64,000 bases of DNA from Paenibacillus luteus (GCF_006542765.1 NZ_SKCD01000044.1:124001-188000); one strand, 5' to 3'; shown: positions 9,183 to 19,001, counted from the stretch's first letter. A program made the numbers and translations. The notes: generated by a model from the letters alone, not told the origin.

Positions 9183-9211
9183 TTTAACCGATCTGGTTTT
9201 CTGCCTATAAT
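9183..9211 (+). promoter_or_regulatory. Sigma-A-like promoter for the small secreted protein
   Basis: TATAAT at 9206-9211 with TTAACC at 9183-9188, spacing 17 bp. It is the only clear element in the 376-bp gap 8963-9338; I see nothing else there. Confidence 0.5.
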
Positions 9212-9338
9212 GAGAATGCGAGTCAGTGGCGATACAGAATGAAAGAGGTGGTGTATCTAGTAAGAAACAGGCCCCGGAATAAAAGATTTATGGGATGTGC
9301 CGGGTTTGAATGCTTATGACAATTTTGGAGGTGGATGT

Positions 9339-9740
9339 ATGATGAAGAAGAAGTTTGCGATGGTAGTTACTGTATGTTTGATTTTTTTGTTAGCGCTTCC
9401 AATTTCGGCTTTTGCAGGTCCTGCAGTTCCTGGCAATGGGACTAATCTTAGTGAAACATTCGGAAACCGAAAACTTACGGTTAATGTCACTTCTTTTGAT
9501 GCGAATTATCAGCCGGCGTCTAACGGACCGGTTGAGGTCAGAGTCAAACTTTTGAATGGATATCCGGGTAATTACATTTATCAAACGGTCAGCCTGACAT
9601 TGACATCCTCGAGTCCAAGTCTAGGTTCGTATGTCTATACTTCAAACACGCTGGATTACGGTTGGAGGATTATTGAAATCGTAGTTGACTTTGGTAATTT
9701 CGTTATTGGGAAGGCAACTAACTATTTAGTAGAGTGGTAA
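9339..9740 (+). CDS. Small secreted protein of unknown function
   Basis: 133 residues. The N-terminus MMKKKFAMVVTVCLIFLLAL is a classical signal peptide with an ISAFA-G cleavage site near residue 26, leaving a ~107-residue mature protein without Cys. The mature part is rich in Thr, Ser, Val, Tyr and Asn and probably all-beta (NGPVEVRVKLLNG, YIYQTVSLTLTSS). Start ATG 9339 lies 4 nt after the strong site GGAGGTGG; the ATG at 9342 is an equal alternative. Own promoter and terminator. I do not recognise the family; a short extracellular or cell-wall-associated beta protein is all that can be said. Confidence 0.75.
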   Translation: MMKKKFAMVVTVCLIFLLALPISAFAGPAVPGNGTNLSETFGNRKLTVNVTSFDANYQPASNGPVEVRVKLLNGYPGNYIYQTVSLTLTSSSPSLGSYVYTSNTLDYGWRIIEIVVDFGNFVIGKATNYLVEW

Positions 9741-9845
9741 CATAAATTTTAATTGCATAAAAATCAGTTACTCAAGACATTGCTTTTACGATACTTTTTG
9801 ATCGACAGATCAGGTATTCATATAAGAAAAGCAACAGATGCACTG

Positions 9846-9875
9846 AAGCCGTTCCATTTGGGACGGCTTTTGTGT
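9846..9875 (+). terminator. Terminator after the small secreted protein
   Basis: AAGCCGTTCC (9846-9855) pairs with GGGACGGCTT (9860-9869) over 10 bp with one G-U pair, followed by TTGTGTT. Confidence 0.7.
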
Positions 9876-9994
9876 TGGTTATTGTTCAATTTTGCTATCG
9901 GATGATGATTGCTAGTCCGAAGGACACATGCCTATAATATATGTAACCATTTGAGGGAATACATAATAGCTTTGCAGAAAGGTTGCCGTGCGAT

Positions 9995-12286
9995 ATGCGC
10001 AGAAAAAGCCTGTTGAACAAAATGATTCTTTTTGGAAGCGTAATCAGTATTTTACCCGTGCTCATTATTGGGCTGTTTTCCTATATCCAATCCTCCAAGC
10101 AAGTGCAGGAGCGGGTCAATCAGGCTGAGCTGCAGTATGTACGGCAACTGAACGCCAATATTGAACAAGTGCTCAAGACGGTTGATCATACACTCACGAA
10201 TCTAGCCGAGTCGCGTGTGATGGAGGACGCTCTGTACAGTGTGATGAGCGCGCCAAATTTTCAACTATACAACAATTTAAAAAGCGAAATTACTCATTTA
10301 CAATCCTTTGATACCAAGGTCGAGGATGTAATTATCGTGAACAAGCAGCGAAATTGGCTCATTAAAAATTCGGGCATCAAGCGGCTGAATGAGCATCCCG
10401 ACGAGCGGACGTATCTGGATAAATTTGAATTGATTCATAATACTTCTTGGCTTTTAGTAGAAAAGAATAGCTATAAGGATGCGATCTCGAGTCGCAGCTG
10501 TCCTTATATGATCAGTCTGGTGAAAAAGCTGCCGAATATTACGATTAACAAATATGCGCTAGCGATTGCCAACATTCCGGCTTGCAGCATTGCCGAATTA
10601 ATAACGGATGGAGAGGGCCAGGAAGAGATCATCGTGCTGAATGAGGAGCAGCGAATTGTGCTTCATAAAGACAGCGCCATGATAGGCAAGCCACTTTCGT
10701 CTCATCCGGTATATGGGGCCGAGATGAGCTTTGACGGTCCATCAGGGCAACTGCAGGCGATGTATGACAGTCGGCCTTACACGGTTACCTATTACAAATC
10801 CACCTTCAACGGCTGGACCTATCTGTCTGTCGTATCGATTGATCAGTTGACTGAGGAATCAAGGCAGATTGGCTGGTTAACGCTGGGCATTAGTTTATTC
10901 ATCATGATATTATCGATTCTTTTTGTCCTGCTGGGTACGAATAAGCTGTATACTCCGTTGAAGCGTTTGGTCAAAGCGATTGAAGGCCGCGATTCGGGCA
11001 GCGAGGTTTCTCCTCGTAATGAAGTGCAAGTGATCGAGGATCATATTAAGCATCTGTTTAACTCTAACTCCAAGCTGGAGAGTGAGATGCGGAGCCAGGT
11101 GCAGCAGGTGAGCTCGCTATTTCTTCACCGCATGCTCAGCGGGAGTTTGCGCGACGCAGAAATTCACGAGAAGATGAATTATTTTGGCTTTCAACCTCAT
11201 TGGCAGCAAATGGCGGTACTGGCGATACAAGTGGATACGCTCGAAAATACTCATTATGAATCCAAGGATCTGGAGCTGCTGCTGTTTGCCATGTTGAATA
11301 TATCGGAAGAGGTTATACCAAAGAAAAACCGGCTACCAGTTATTTTGATGGATCGTTCGGTGGTCGTTGTCGCTGGTTATAAGGAAGAAAGCTGGCAGCA
11401 AGTGGAGGAGCCGTTTTATCAACTAACAGAATTGGTAAAGCATTTGATCACTCGTTATTTGGGCCTGTCCGCCAGTATTGGCATCAGTGCGCCGTTTCAG
11501 GAAATGAAATATGCTTCGCGTGCGTACGAGGAATCACTGGAGGCTCTGACGCACCGGATTCGACTGGGCAAAGGGATTATTGTACCTTTCAGTAGTCTGC
11601 ATTCGGGCAAACCTTCCGTTGCTTTCGAATACCCGGCCCGCATTGAGCATGATTTGATTCAAGCGATCAAGCTGGCTGAGCAGGAGGAAGCGGTTTTGCT
11701 GCTCAGCAATTGGATGGCCGAAGCGATTAACCAGATTCAATTGCCGGATCATTATCAGCTGTCGCTGGTTCGGCTGCTCAATCGGCTGCTCTTGCTTGGG
11801 CAGGAAGCAGGGATTGCTCTGGGCAAGAGTGGGACCTACCGAATGTCGCTTTACGAGGAAGTATTGGCGCTGCATGTCAGCGGTGAAATAGAAGATTGGT
11901 TTAAAGGTAAATTGATCATGCCTATGCTTCAGCAATTCGCTGAACGCCGCCATTCGCAGGATCAGAAGCTTTCAGAACGGATTATCGATTTGATTCAAAA
12001 TCACTATGATTTCGAATTTACGCTCGAAGACTGTGCTGTGCGCCTGCATTATAATGCAAGCTATTTGAGCAGCGTGTTCAAGAAAGAGACGGGCTACACC
12101 TTCAGTGAATATTTGGCCAGCTACCGACTGCATATTGCCAAGCAGTGGCTGACGGAAACGGATATGACGGTAAAGGAAATTGCAGAGCGGCTGAAATATA
12201 ACAATTCTCATAATTTTATCCGAGCTTTCCGCAAGCAAGAGGATATGACGCCCGGGCAATATCGATCTCAGTATAGCAGCCTGTAA
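9995..12286 (+). CDS. Membrane-bound AraC-family regulator (sensor + HTH)
   Basis: 763 residues. An N-terminal transmembrane helix (MILFGSVISILPVLIIGLF), an extracytoplasmic sensor region of ~260 residues, a second helix (IGWLTLGISLFIMILSILFV, ~residue 290), a cytoplasmic linker, and a C-terminal AraC domain with two helix-turn-helices (FTLEDCAVRLHYNASYLSSV and MTVKEIAERLKYNNSHNFIR). This one-protein design typically senses an extracellular sugar and activates the adjacent ABC transporter operon. ATG 9995 is preferred over an upstream TTG, which has no space for the AAAGG site. Located 174 bp upstream of the binding protein gene. Confidence 0.9.
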   Translation: MRRKSLLNKMILFGSVISILPVLIIGLFSYIQSSKQVQERVNQAELQYVRQLNANIEQVLKTVDHTLTNLAESRVMEDALYSVMSAPNFQLYNNLKSEITHLQSFDTKVEDVIIVNKQRNWLIKNSGIKRLNEHPDERTYLDKFELIHNTSWLLVEKNSYKDAISSRSCPYMISLVKKLPNITINKYALAIANIPACSIAELITDGEGQEEIIVLNEEQRIVLHKDSAMIGKPLSSHPVYGAEMSFDGPSGQLQAMYDSRPYTVTYYKSTFNGWTYLSVVSIDQLTEESRQIGWLTLGISLFIMILSILFVLLGTNKLYTPLKRLVKAIEGRDSGSEVSPRNEVQVIEDHIKHLFNSNSKLESEMRSQVQQVSSLFLHRMLSGSLRDAEIHEKMNYFGFQPHWQQMAVLAIQVDTLENTHYESKDLELLLFAMLNISEEVIPKKNRLPVILMDRSVVVVAGYKEESWQQVEEPFYQLTELVKHLITRYLGLSASIGISAPFQEMKYASRAYEESLEALTHRIRLGKGIIVPFSSLHSGKPSVAFEYPARIEHDLIQAIKLAEQEEAVLLLSNWMAEAINQIQLPDHYQLSLVRLLNRLLLLGQEAGIALGKSGTYRMSLYEEVLALHVSGEIEDWFKGKLIMPMLQQFAERRHSQDQKLSERIIDLIQNHYDFEFTLEDCAVRLHYNASYLSSVFKKETGYTFSEYLASYRLHIAKQWLTETDMTVKEIAERLKYNNSHNFIRAFRKQEDMTPGQYRSQYSSL

Positions 12287-12460
12287 TAAAGTTATGAAAA
12301 AGCGGTATGTCAGGCATAATCATTTGGTTGGATGGAGGCGTATAATCGCCGGAAAGTCACGAATGGCAAGGGTTCTAGCCAAATGAGTATAGGCGATATG
12401 CTTCTTAACCATTTACGATGAAGCAGCAACAGAAAATACAGGTTAAGGGGTTGAATTACC

Positions 12461-13981
12461 ATGAAAAGAAAAGTCGCAATGGGGATGCTGATGGCGCTAG
12501 CGCTGCTGGCAAGCGCATGTAGTAATGGTAGCGGCAATGCTTCAACAGGGGGCAAAGAAAATGGAGGATCAGAAGGGACTGGCGGTCAGTCGGCTCCCGC
12601 AAAAATTTCCATCATGACGCCTTTGCATATGGCAGAGACGCCAGATCCCAAGATTGAGCAGTTAATTGAAGAGAAGCTGAATGTAGATTTGGATATTCAA
12701 TGGATTCCGGCATCTACGTTCCCGGATCGAATGAGCGCAGCTTTTGCTACGGGAAGCCTGACGGACATCGTTAATATCTCGATTACAGGCGCCAACCGCG
12801 AGGCCATCCGTGACGGACAGTTCTGGGACATTTCTGCTTATATCGATCAATATGAGAACTTGAAGAAGCTGAACCCGGAAGTGCTGAATAATACCAAAGT
12901 GGATGGCAAACTGTATGCGCTCTATCAAGGGCGGCCATTATCCCGCCAAGGTATCATCTATCGTCAGGATTGGGCTAAGCAGCTTGGATTGTCCGATCCG
13001 CAAAACCTGGATGAATTGTACACGATGCTTGAAAAATTCACCATTGAGGATCCCGATCAAAATGGTCAAAAGGATACCTTTGGTCTGGCAGAGCGCGGAG
13101 ATCTGGTATCCGGCGCATTCAAAACGATCGCTTCCTGGAACGGAACGCCGAATGAGTGGGGTGTAATGGACGGTAAGCTTGCACCGGCATTTATGTTCCC
13201 GGAATACAAGGAAACGATGGAGTTTTTCAAGAAGCTGCGTGCAAACGGATACATTAATTCTGATTTTCCAGTTACAAGCAAGACCGAGCAGCAAAATCTG
13301 ATCATGAACAGCAAGGCCGGCGCTTATATCGGCTGTATGTGTGATGTGCAGCAGCTGTATACTGGATTGGCGCAATTGCAACCTGATGCACAACTCGAGG
13401 TGTTTAATCAAGTGAAGGGGCCAAGCGGCAAATTCACCGTATTCTCAGGACCAGGCTTCAACCACCCTTATCTGTTCCCGAAATCAGCGATTAAGACAGA
13501 GGAAGAGCTGAAGCAGGTGCTAGCCTTTATGGATGGCATGATGAGTCCTGATATCGCAAATATGCTGTACTGGGGCATTGAGAACGAGCACTATACCGTT
13601 GTCGACGGCAAGGCTGTACCCGTAAAGGAGCAAGCGAAAATTGACCGGGATGTAAAACCGTACAATACGATTGAGGTTGGTGATTCTGCGACCAATAGCC
13701 GTTTGGAAGGCAAGTATGATTACACACCAATGCAGAAAGCGCAGGAATTGTTTGTCGACAATGAAGCGTTTGTCGTGCCCGATCCAACGCTTATGCTGGA
13801 TTCCGATACATTTACCAAGCACAAGGACCGATTGGCTCAAATCATAACGGATGCAACCTACAACTATATGCTGGGCGAAATGGATGAGGCCGGATTTAAC
13901 AAGGCAGTGGAACGCTGGAAGTCTGAGGGCGGTATGCAAATGATCGATGAGTTTAACGCTGCCTACGAGCAAAACAAATAA
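12461..13981 (+). CDS. ABC transporter substrate-binding lipoprotein (LplA/CUT1-like)
   Basis: 506 residues. A type II signal peptide with lipobox LASAC (Cys20) and a Ser/Gly-rich linker anchor the mature protein to the membrane. The body fits extracellular solute-binding family 1 of the large LplA group (ISIMTPLHMAETPDPKIEQL, FPDRMSAAFATGSLTDIVNI, LYALYQGRPLSRQGIIYRQD). It should deliver an oligosaccharide to the permeases at 14161 and 15132. A TATAAT at 12341-12346 lacks a clear -35, as expected for an AraC-activated promoter. No ATPase gene is present; such systems usually share an MsmK-like ATPase encoded elsewhere. Confidence 0.9.
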   Translation: MKRKVAMGMLMALALLASACSNGSGNASTGGKENGGSEGTGGQSAPAKISIMTPLHMAETPDPKIEQLIEEKLNVDLDIQWIPASTFPDRMSAAFATGSLTDIVNISITGANREAIRDGQFWDISAYIDQYENLKKLNPEVLNNTKVDGKLYALYQGRPLSRQGIIYRQDWAKQLGLSDPQNLDELYTMLEKFTIEDPDQNGQKDTFGLAERGDLVSGAFKTIASWNGTPNEWGVMDGKLAPAFMFPEYKETMEFFKKLRANGYINSDFPVTSKTEQQNLIMNSKAGAYIGCMCDVQQLYTGLAQLQPDAQLEVFNQVKGPSGKFTVFSGPGFNHPYLFPKSAIKTEEELKQVLAFMDGMMSPDIANMLYWGIENEHYTVVDGKAVPVKEQAKIDRDVKPYNTIEVGDSATNSRLEGKYDYTPMQKAQELFVDNEAFVVPDPTLMLDSDTFTKHKDRLAQIITDATYNYMLGEMDEAGFNKAVERWKSEGGMQMIDEFNAAYEQNK

Positions 13982-13988
13982 TGTACTG

Positions 13989-14051
13989 CTAAGCGGCGTG
14001 TTCCTGCTGAATACAAGCGGGGACAGCCGCTGTCATAACGATACTTGTATT
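13989..14051 (+). promoter_or_regulatory. Intercistronic stem-loops between binding protein and permease
   Basis: AGCGGC (13991-13996) can pair with GCCGCT near 14026, and AATACAAG (14010-14017) with CTTGTATT (14044-14051); the two foldings overlap. There is no T run. This fits a partial terminator or 3' stabiliser that keeps binding-protein mRNA above permease mRNA. Inferred from sequence only. Confidence 0.45.
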
Positions 14052-14160
14052 TCTGCTTGCTAGATAGCAGTTTGAATAGAAACCTAATCGCCTATAGTCA
14101 TATATCCTTGTTTTCCGCTAGTTAAACTTGTTTATAAAACGCTTTAGGAGGGCGGAAAAG

Positions 14161-15099
14161 ATGAACAACCAACTGACAATGTCGTCAGGCAAGCGAGCCC
14201 ATATCATGCGTAACATTCTAAAAAACAAGTGGCTGTACCTGATGATCTCTCCGGGACTGCTGTATATTTTGATTTACAAATATATTCCCATGTATGGTCT
14301 GATTATCTCATTTCAGAACTACAAATCCTATCAAGGGATTCTTGGCAGCGAATGGGTAGGCTTTGAGCATTTTGAACGATTGTTTGGCTCTCCGGACTTT
14401 TGGATGATCTTCTCCAATACGATTATTTTATTTGCTCTGCAGCTGCTGATCTTTTTTCCTATACCCATTATTCTGGCTTTGATGCTTAACGAGCTGCGGT
14501 CGGAGAAATACAAACGGACGGTTCAGACCTTGATTTATTTGCCGCATTTTATGTCGTGGGTCATCGTTGTATCGATTAGTTTTGTTATTTTCACGGTGGA
14601 CGGCGGTATTTTTAATAGTTTGCTGGAGTTGCTTGGGTTTGAAAAAATCAACTTCCTGCTTAAAGAAGAGTGGTTTCGCCCAATGTATATTCTTCAGGTC
14701 ATATGGCGTGAGGCTGGCTGGGGAACCATTATTTTTCTAGCGGCAATCGCATCGGTTGATCCACAGCTGTACGAAGCGGCCAAGATGGACGGTGCGGGTC
14801 GAATCAGACAGATGGTCAGCATTACATTACCGGCTATCAAAAGCGTGATTATAGTTTTGCTAATTCTGAAAATTGGCGACGTGCTGGAGCTGGGGTTTGA
14901 GCATGTGTATTTGCTGCTCAATTCCACAAATCGGCAGGTGGCAGAAATATTCGATACGTATGTATATGTGACGGGTATCCATCAAGGGCAGCTCAGCTAT
15001 TCCACGGCAGTCGGCTTTTTCAAAGGATTCGTAGGGCTGGTTCTGGTTATTGGCGCGAACTGGCTGGCGAAAAAACACGGCGAGGATGGCATTTACTAG
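14161..15099 (+). CDS. Sugar ABC transporter permease (LplB-like)
   Basis: 312 residues, six predicted membrane helices (WLYLMISPGLLYILIYKYIP first). The permease EAA loop is present as EAAKMDGAGRIRQMVSITLP. It forms the heterodimeric channel with the next gene. Start ATG 14161 (MNNQLTM) directly after AGGAGGGCGG; an in-frame upstream ATG at 14128 lacks a ribosome site. Co-transcribed with the binding protein through a 179-bp gap holding stem-loops. Confidence 0.93.
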   Translation: MNNQLTMSSGKRAHIMRNILKNKWLYLMISPGLLYILIYKYIPMYGLIISFQNYKSYQGILGSEWVGFEHFERLFGSPDFWMIFSNTIILFALQLLIFFPIPIILALMLNELRSEKYKRTVQTLIYLPHFMSWVIVVSISFVIFTVDGGIFNSLLELLGFEKINFLLKEEWFRPMYILQVIWREAGWGTIIFLAAIASVDPQLYEAAKMDGAGRIRQMVSITLPAIKSVIIVLLILKIGDVLELGFEHVYLLLNSTNRQVAEIFDTYVYVTGIHQGQLSYSTAVGFFKGFVGLVLVIGANWLAKKHGEDGIY

Positions 15100-15131
15100 A
15101 AGCACGAGAGTGAACGGGGGGAGGAAAACAA

Positions 15132-16007
15132 ATGGTAGGCGACAAATCATGGAGCGGACGGATTTTTAATGGAGTGAATGTTCTACTGCTAGGCATCATC
15201 GGATTGGTGACGGTACTGCCGTTTATTCACGTTTTTGGCAGCTCCTTTGCGACGGCAGGCGAAATAGCATCCAAAAAGTTTCTGCTGATTCCAACGGAAT
15301 TTACGTTGGATGCATACAGATTTATTTTTTCTACTAGTACATTAACTCGATCCATGCTCGTTTCAATTGGCGTGACAGCGTTTGGAACCATTTGGAGCAT
15401 GTTCATTTCGGTGTTAACGGCTTACGGGCTGTCACGCAAGGATTTGATGGGACGCAATTGGATCATGTTTTTGTTCGTATTTACGATGTTGTTCAACGGC
15501 GGAATGATTCCTACATTTCTGGCCGTTAAGGAAACGGGCTTGCTGGATTCATATCTGGCTTTGATTATTCCGGTATCCATTAACGTGTTTAATATGATCA
15601 TACTTAAAACCTTCTTTCAGGGGCTCCCGGGTGCATTGGAGGAATCGGCTAAAATGGACGGCTGCAACGATTTCGGTATATTGTTCCGTATTATTATTCC
15701 TTGCTCTCTCCCGGCAATTGCAACGATTTCACTTTTTTATGCGGTGACCTATTGGAATACGTATATGCACGCTATTCTCTATTTAAGCGATGCGGCCAAG
15801 TGGCCGGCGCAAGTGCTGCTGCGGCAAATTATCGTATTGGCAAGCGGCCTGAGCTATGACAATTCCGTGTATACCGATGTACCGCCGCCTTCGCAAGCAG
15901 TGAAAATGGCCGTTATCGTCGTGGCAACGCTGCCAGTGCTGCTCGTATACCCGTTTTTGCAAAAGCATTTTGCCAAAGGCGCTCTGCTCGGTTCCGTTAA
16001 AGCATAA
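15132..16007 (+). CDS. Sugar ABC transporter permease (LplC/YtcP-like)
   Basis: 291 residues, six helices, EAA loop EESAKMDGCNDFGILFRIII. The family pattern FIHVFGSSFATAGEI and the C-terminal PFLQKHFAKGALLGSVKA are typical of YtcP/LplC permeases. GGGGGGAGG ribosome site 8 nt before ATG. Partner of the preceding permease; 19 bp separate it from the GH105 gene, so substrate handling and transport are one operon. Confidence 0.93.
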   Translation: MVGDKSWSGRIFNGVNVLLLGIIGLVTVLPFIHVFGSSFATAGEIASKKFLLIPTEFTLDAYRFIFSTSTLTRSMLVSIGVTAFGTIWSMFISVLTAYGLSRKDLMGRNWIMFLFVFTMLFNGGMIPTFLAVKETGLLDSYLALIIPVSINVFNMIILKTFFQGLPGALEESAKMDGCNDFGILFRIIIPCSLPAIATISLFYAVTYWNTYMHAILYLSDAAKWPAQVLLRQIIVLASGLSYDNSVYTDVPPPSQAVKMAVIVVATLPVLLVYPFLQKHFAKGALLGSVKA

Positions 16008-16026
16008 TGAGGAGGAGAGGAGTCCT

Positions 16027-17151
16027 ATGCCCACACAAAGCTGGTCGGTTCTAACGGTAGATTCTTTGATGAGGCAATATCCTCTGCTGTCGGATCACCC
16101 CTATTTGAGTGATTGCTGGAATTATGAAAGCGGCTGCCTGCTGCTGGCGATCGCCCGTTTGTATGAGCGAACCGGCTCGCAGGAATATTTGTCCTATATT
16201 CGCAAAAATATCGATGCCTACGTTGCCGAAAACGGTTCAATTCACAGCTATAATCTAAATGATTACAATCTGGATCAGGTCAATCAGGGCAAGGTGCTGC
16301 TGTTTTTGCATCAACAAACAGGGGCCGACAACTACATGCAGGCAGCCCGTCTGCTGATTAGCCAGCTGGAAGGTCAGCCTCGCACGGAGGAGGGGAGCTT
16401 CTGGCACAAAAAGGTATACCCTTACCAAGTATGGCTGGATGGATTATATATGGCTGCTCCATTTCTTGCTGAATATGCACGGATGGAGAAGCGGCTGGAA
16501 CTTCTGGATGATGTGGCCAGCCAGCTTCTGATTGCCGAGTCTCGCACGCGTAATCCGCTGACGGGTCTGCTGCACCATGCCTACGACGAAAGCAGGGAGC
16601 AGGAGTGGGCGCACCCGGAGCATGGCCGTTCGCCTCATGCTTGGGTACGGGCGATTGGCTGGTACGGCATGGCTATCGTCGATGTTCTTGACTTTATGCC
16701 TATTAGCCATAGCTTGCGAGGACAGCTTATCGGCACGTATGAGCGGCTGTTTGCGGCTTTAATACGAGTGCAGGACAGCGCGACCGGGCTGTGGCATCAG
16801 GTGCTTGGCGAGGAAGGGCGCTTCGGTAATTATTTGGAAAGCTCCGGCTCGGCCATGATCGTGTACGCAGCTCAAAAGGCGCTCAATCAGGGCTATCTTA
16901 GCGGGAAGTACCGTGCTTCGGCTGACCAAGGGTATGACGGACTGCTGCAGCATGCAGCGGCGATAGATGATGCTGGGAATGTGCATGTGCATGGCATTAA
17001 CCGTGTTGCGGGATTAGGCGGGGAGCCTTATCGCGACGGTTCCTTCACTTATTATATTAGCGAACAGGTGGTCTCTAATGACTCCAAAGGGGTGGCACCG
17101 TTTATTTTTGCCTGCATAGAGAAGGAAAAAGGTGAGGCTGCTCTAAGCTAA
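16027..17151 (+). CDS. GH105 unsaturated rhamnogalacturonyl hydrolase (YteR/YesR-like)
   Basis: 374 residues, (alpha/alpha)6 fold, no signal peptide. Family features: KVYPYQVWLDGLYMAAPF containing the probable catalytic Asp138 (Asp143 in YteR), HAWVRAIGWYGMAIVDV and ESSGSAMIVYA. It hydrates and cleaves the unsaturated galacturonyl residue left by pectate or rhamnogalacturonan lyases after import. Start ATG 16027 follows GAGGAGGAGAGGAG. This identifies the transporter's likely cargo as lyase-derived oligosaccharides from rhamnogalacturonan or related polymers. Confidence 0.92.
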   Translation: MPTQSWSVLTVDSLMRQYPLLSDHPYLSDCWNYESGCLLLAIARLYERTGSQEYLSYIRKNIDAYVAENGSIHSYNLNDYNLDQVNQGKVLLFLHQQTGADNYMQAARLLISQLEGQPRTEEGSFWHKKVYPYQVWLDGLYMAAPFLAEYARMEKRLELLDDVASQLLIAESRTRNPLTGLLHHAYDESREQEWAHPEHGRSPHAWVRAIGWYGMAIVDVLDFMPISHSLRGQLIGTYERLFAALIRVQDSATGLWHQVLGEEGRFGNYLESSGSAMIVYAAQKALNQGYLSGKYRASADQGYDGLLQHAAAIDDAGNVHVHGINRVAGLGGEPYRDGSFTYYISEQVVSNDSKGVAPFIFACIEKEKGEAALS

Positions 17152-17201
17152 GAACGATGATACGGCGTAATGCTGCACAATAGGATGGAGGAGAATCAAT
17201 T

Positions 17202-18878
17202 ATGAGTACGAATGCTCCGCGTGAGCTGAACTACTTTCGGCAATCGTTTGGGGATCTGGATGTGGCTCAGCGGGTAGGTGAGCTAGGCAAACCGTCCGAC
17301 GAAGCTATTTTGCAGCAGTTTATCGACTCTGGGGTGAAATTCTCTGCTTCGTCGCCTGTTCTGGAGTCAGTGTATTACCGGGCGGTGCGCAAGCTGCTGG
17401 ATTGCATCGTTCCAAATGCACAACAAGCACCGATTCTTCAGGAGGGAGGGGTCTATCTAGGCTGCTGGCTGGAGAGTACCGGAACGATAAATGCCGAGCT
17501 TTGCTCTCGGTTTATCCCGTCTGTTGCTGAAGCAACCTACAGCCAGTTTGCAGCGCTGCAGCGTGAAGACGGCTTGGTGCCTTACAAAATTACGGCAGAG
17601 GGCGCTGTATTTAAGCAAATTCAGCTCGTTACGCCGCCGGCTAGAAGTGCCTGGAACCATTATGCGCTGCATAGAAATCAGACAGCGCCATCCTTTTTAC
17701 CACAGATGTACGAGGCGTTATCTCGATATGATAACTGGCTGTCGCAATATCGCAATACGCGGGGAAAGGGCTGTGTGGAGGCGTTTTGTGCATTTGACAC
17801 AGGCCATGATTTATCGCCAAGGTTTTGGCATGTGCCGGATACTCCTCATTTGAATGACCCGGCGCTCGTGAATCCCGATTCTCCTATTTTGCCGTTTTTA
17901 GCACCGGATCTGACTGCCAGCGTATATTGCAGCCGCAAATATCTTGGTCAAATGGCGCGCGAGCTTGGGCTCTCGGACGACCAGTGGCGGGAAAAGGCGG
18001 AGCATGGGTTGGAGAGTCTGATGAAGCATTGTTTTGACCAAGTGGATCATTTTTTTTATGATGTGGATAAGCAGGGGCAATTCGTGCGCGTTCAATCCGA
18101 TGTGCTGCTCCGCGTCCTTGCAAGTGAGGTGGGAGACAGGGATTTTTTTGACGAGATGCTGAGGCGATATTTGCTCAATACCTCCAAGTTTTTTGCAAAA
18201 TATCCGTTTACATCGCTGTCGATGGAGGATCCGCGGTTTGATCCCTTTTCGAGCTATAATACTTGGGCGGGTGCAACGAACTTTCTCAGCCTCATTCGTG
18301 CTCCGCATGCCTTTGAATATCATCAGCGCTATGTGGAGCTCACCTGGATATTGCAGCCGATTATATCGGCGCTGTCACGCATGACACAGTTCGGGCAATG
18401 CCTCAGCCCGTGGACCGGAGAGGAGGGCTATACGGAATCGTATTCCCCGTCCATACTATGCTTGCTTGATTATATTGAAAGGCTCTGTGGTATTTTCCCG
18501 ACAACCGGGAGTGAGCTATGGTTTACCGGATTGCTGCCTTATCCATTGGATCATGGCATTTCATTGGCCGAGCATACCGCCTACAGCCGTACGGTTGATG
18601 GAACAGCTTATGAGCTAATTAATAAAGAGGAGATGGCGAGTATTTATGTCAGCGGCAAGCTGCGATACCGTTTCCCGTCAGGCATTCGCCTGGTGACTGA
18701 CCGTGCAGGAAATCTGAAGGCGGTGATCGGGATGACTGCGCGCAGGGTTGAAGGTATTATTGAGTACGGTGAGACACATATTTCTTTTGGCGTGGACGGA
18801 AATGAGACGCTAGTTTATGAGAATGGTGCTTTTTATTCAGCTTCATCGCCGGGTGTCGTTTATCCGACGTATGGTTAA
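17202..18878 (+). CDS. GH63/MGH1-like glycoside hydrolase, specificity unknown
   Basis: 558 residues, no signal peptide. The (alpha/alpha)6-type layout resembles the MGH1-like / GH63 group of clan GH-G: aromatic- and acid-rich active-site segments such as GHDLSPRFWHVPDTPHLND, DHFFYDVDKQGQFVRVQ, SSYNTWAGATNFLSLI and LSPWTGEEGYTESYSPS. GH63-like enzymes use an Asp/Glu pair; candidates are the Asp of FDTGHDLSP and the Glu of TGEEGYTES, but assignment needs alignment. Probably the last gene of the transporter-GH105 operon (50-bp gap, GGAGGAG site), acting on an imported oligosaccharide. The family assignment is by resemblance and less certain than its neighbours. Confidence 0.65.
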   Translation: MSTNAPRELNYFRQSFGDLDVAQRVGELGKPSDEAILQQFIDSGVKFSASSPVLESVYYRAVRKLLDCIVPNAQQAPILQEGGVYLGCWLESTGTINAELCSRFIPSVAEATYSQFAALQREDGLVPYKITAEGAVFKQIQLVTPPARSAWNHYALHRNQTAPSFLPQMYEALSRYDNWLSQYRNTRGKGCVEAFCAFDTGHDLSPRFWHVPDTPHLNDPALVNPDSPILPFLAPDLTASVYCSRKYLGQMARELGLSDDQWREKAEHGLESLMKHCFDQVDHFFYDVDKQGQFVRVQSDVLLRVLASEVGDRDFFDEMLRRYLLNTSKFFAKYPFTSLSMEDPRFDPFSSYNTWAGATNFLSLIRAPHAFEYHQRYVELTWILQPIISALSRMTQFGQCLSPWTGEEGYTESYSPSILCLLDYIERLCGIFPTTGSELWFTGLLPYPLDHGISLAEHTAYSRTVDGTAYELINKEEMASIYVSGKLRYRFPSGIRLVTDRAGNLKAVIGMTARRVEGIIEYGETHISFGVDGNETLVYENGAFYSASSPGVVYPTYG

Positions 18879-19001
18879 GAATGGTTTTATAACGTATGGA
18901 TTCCAATAAAGTTCCCATTCTAAATTTAACCTATTTTCTCTTGCATTCAGGTAGTTCCAGCCGCTCCCGCTGAATGGTATGATAGAAGCTGAGGGGTGAC
19001 G

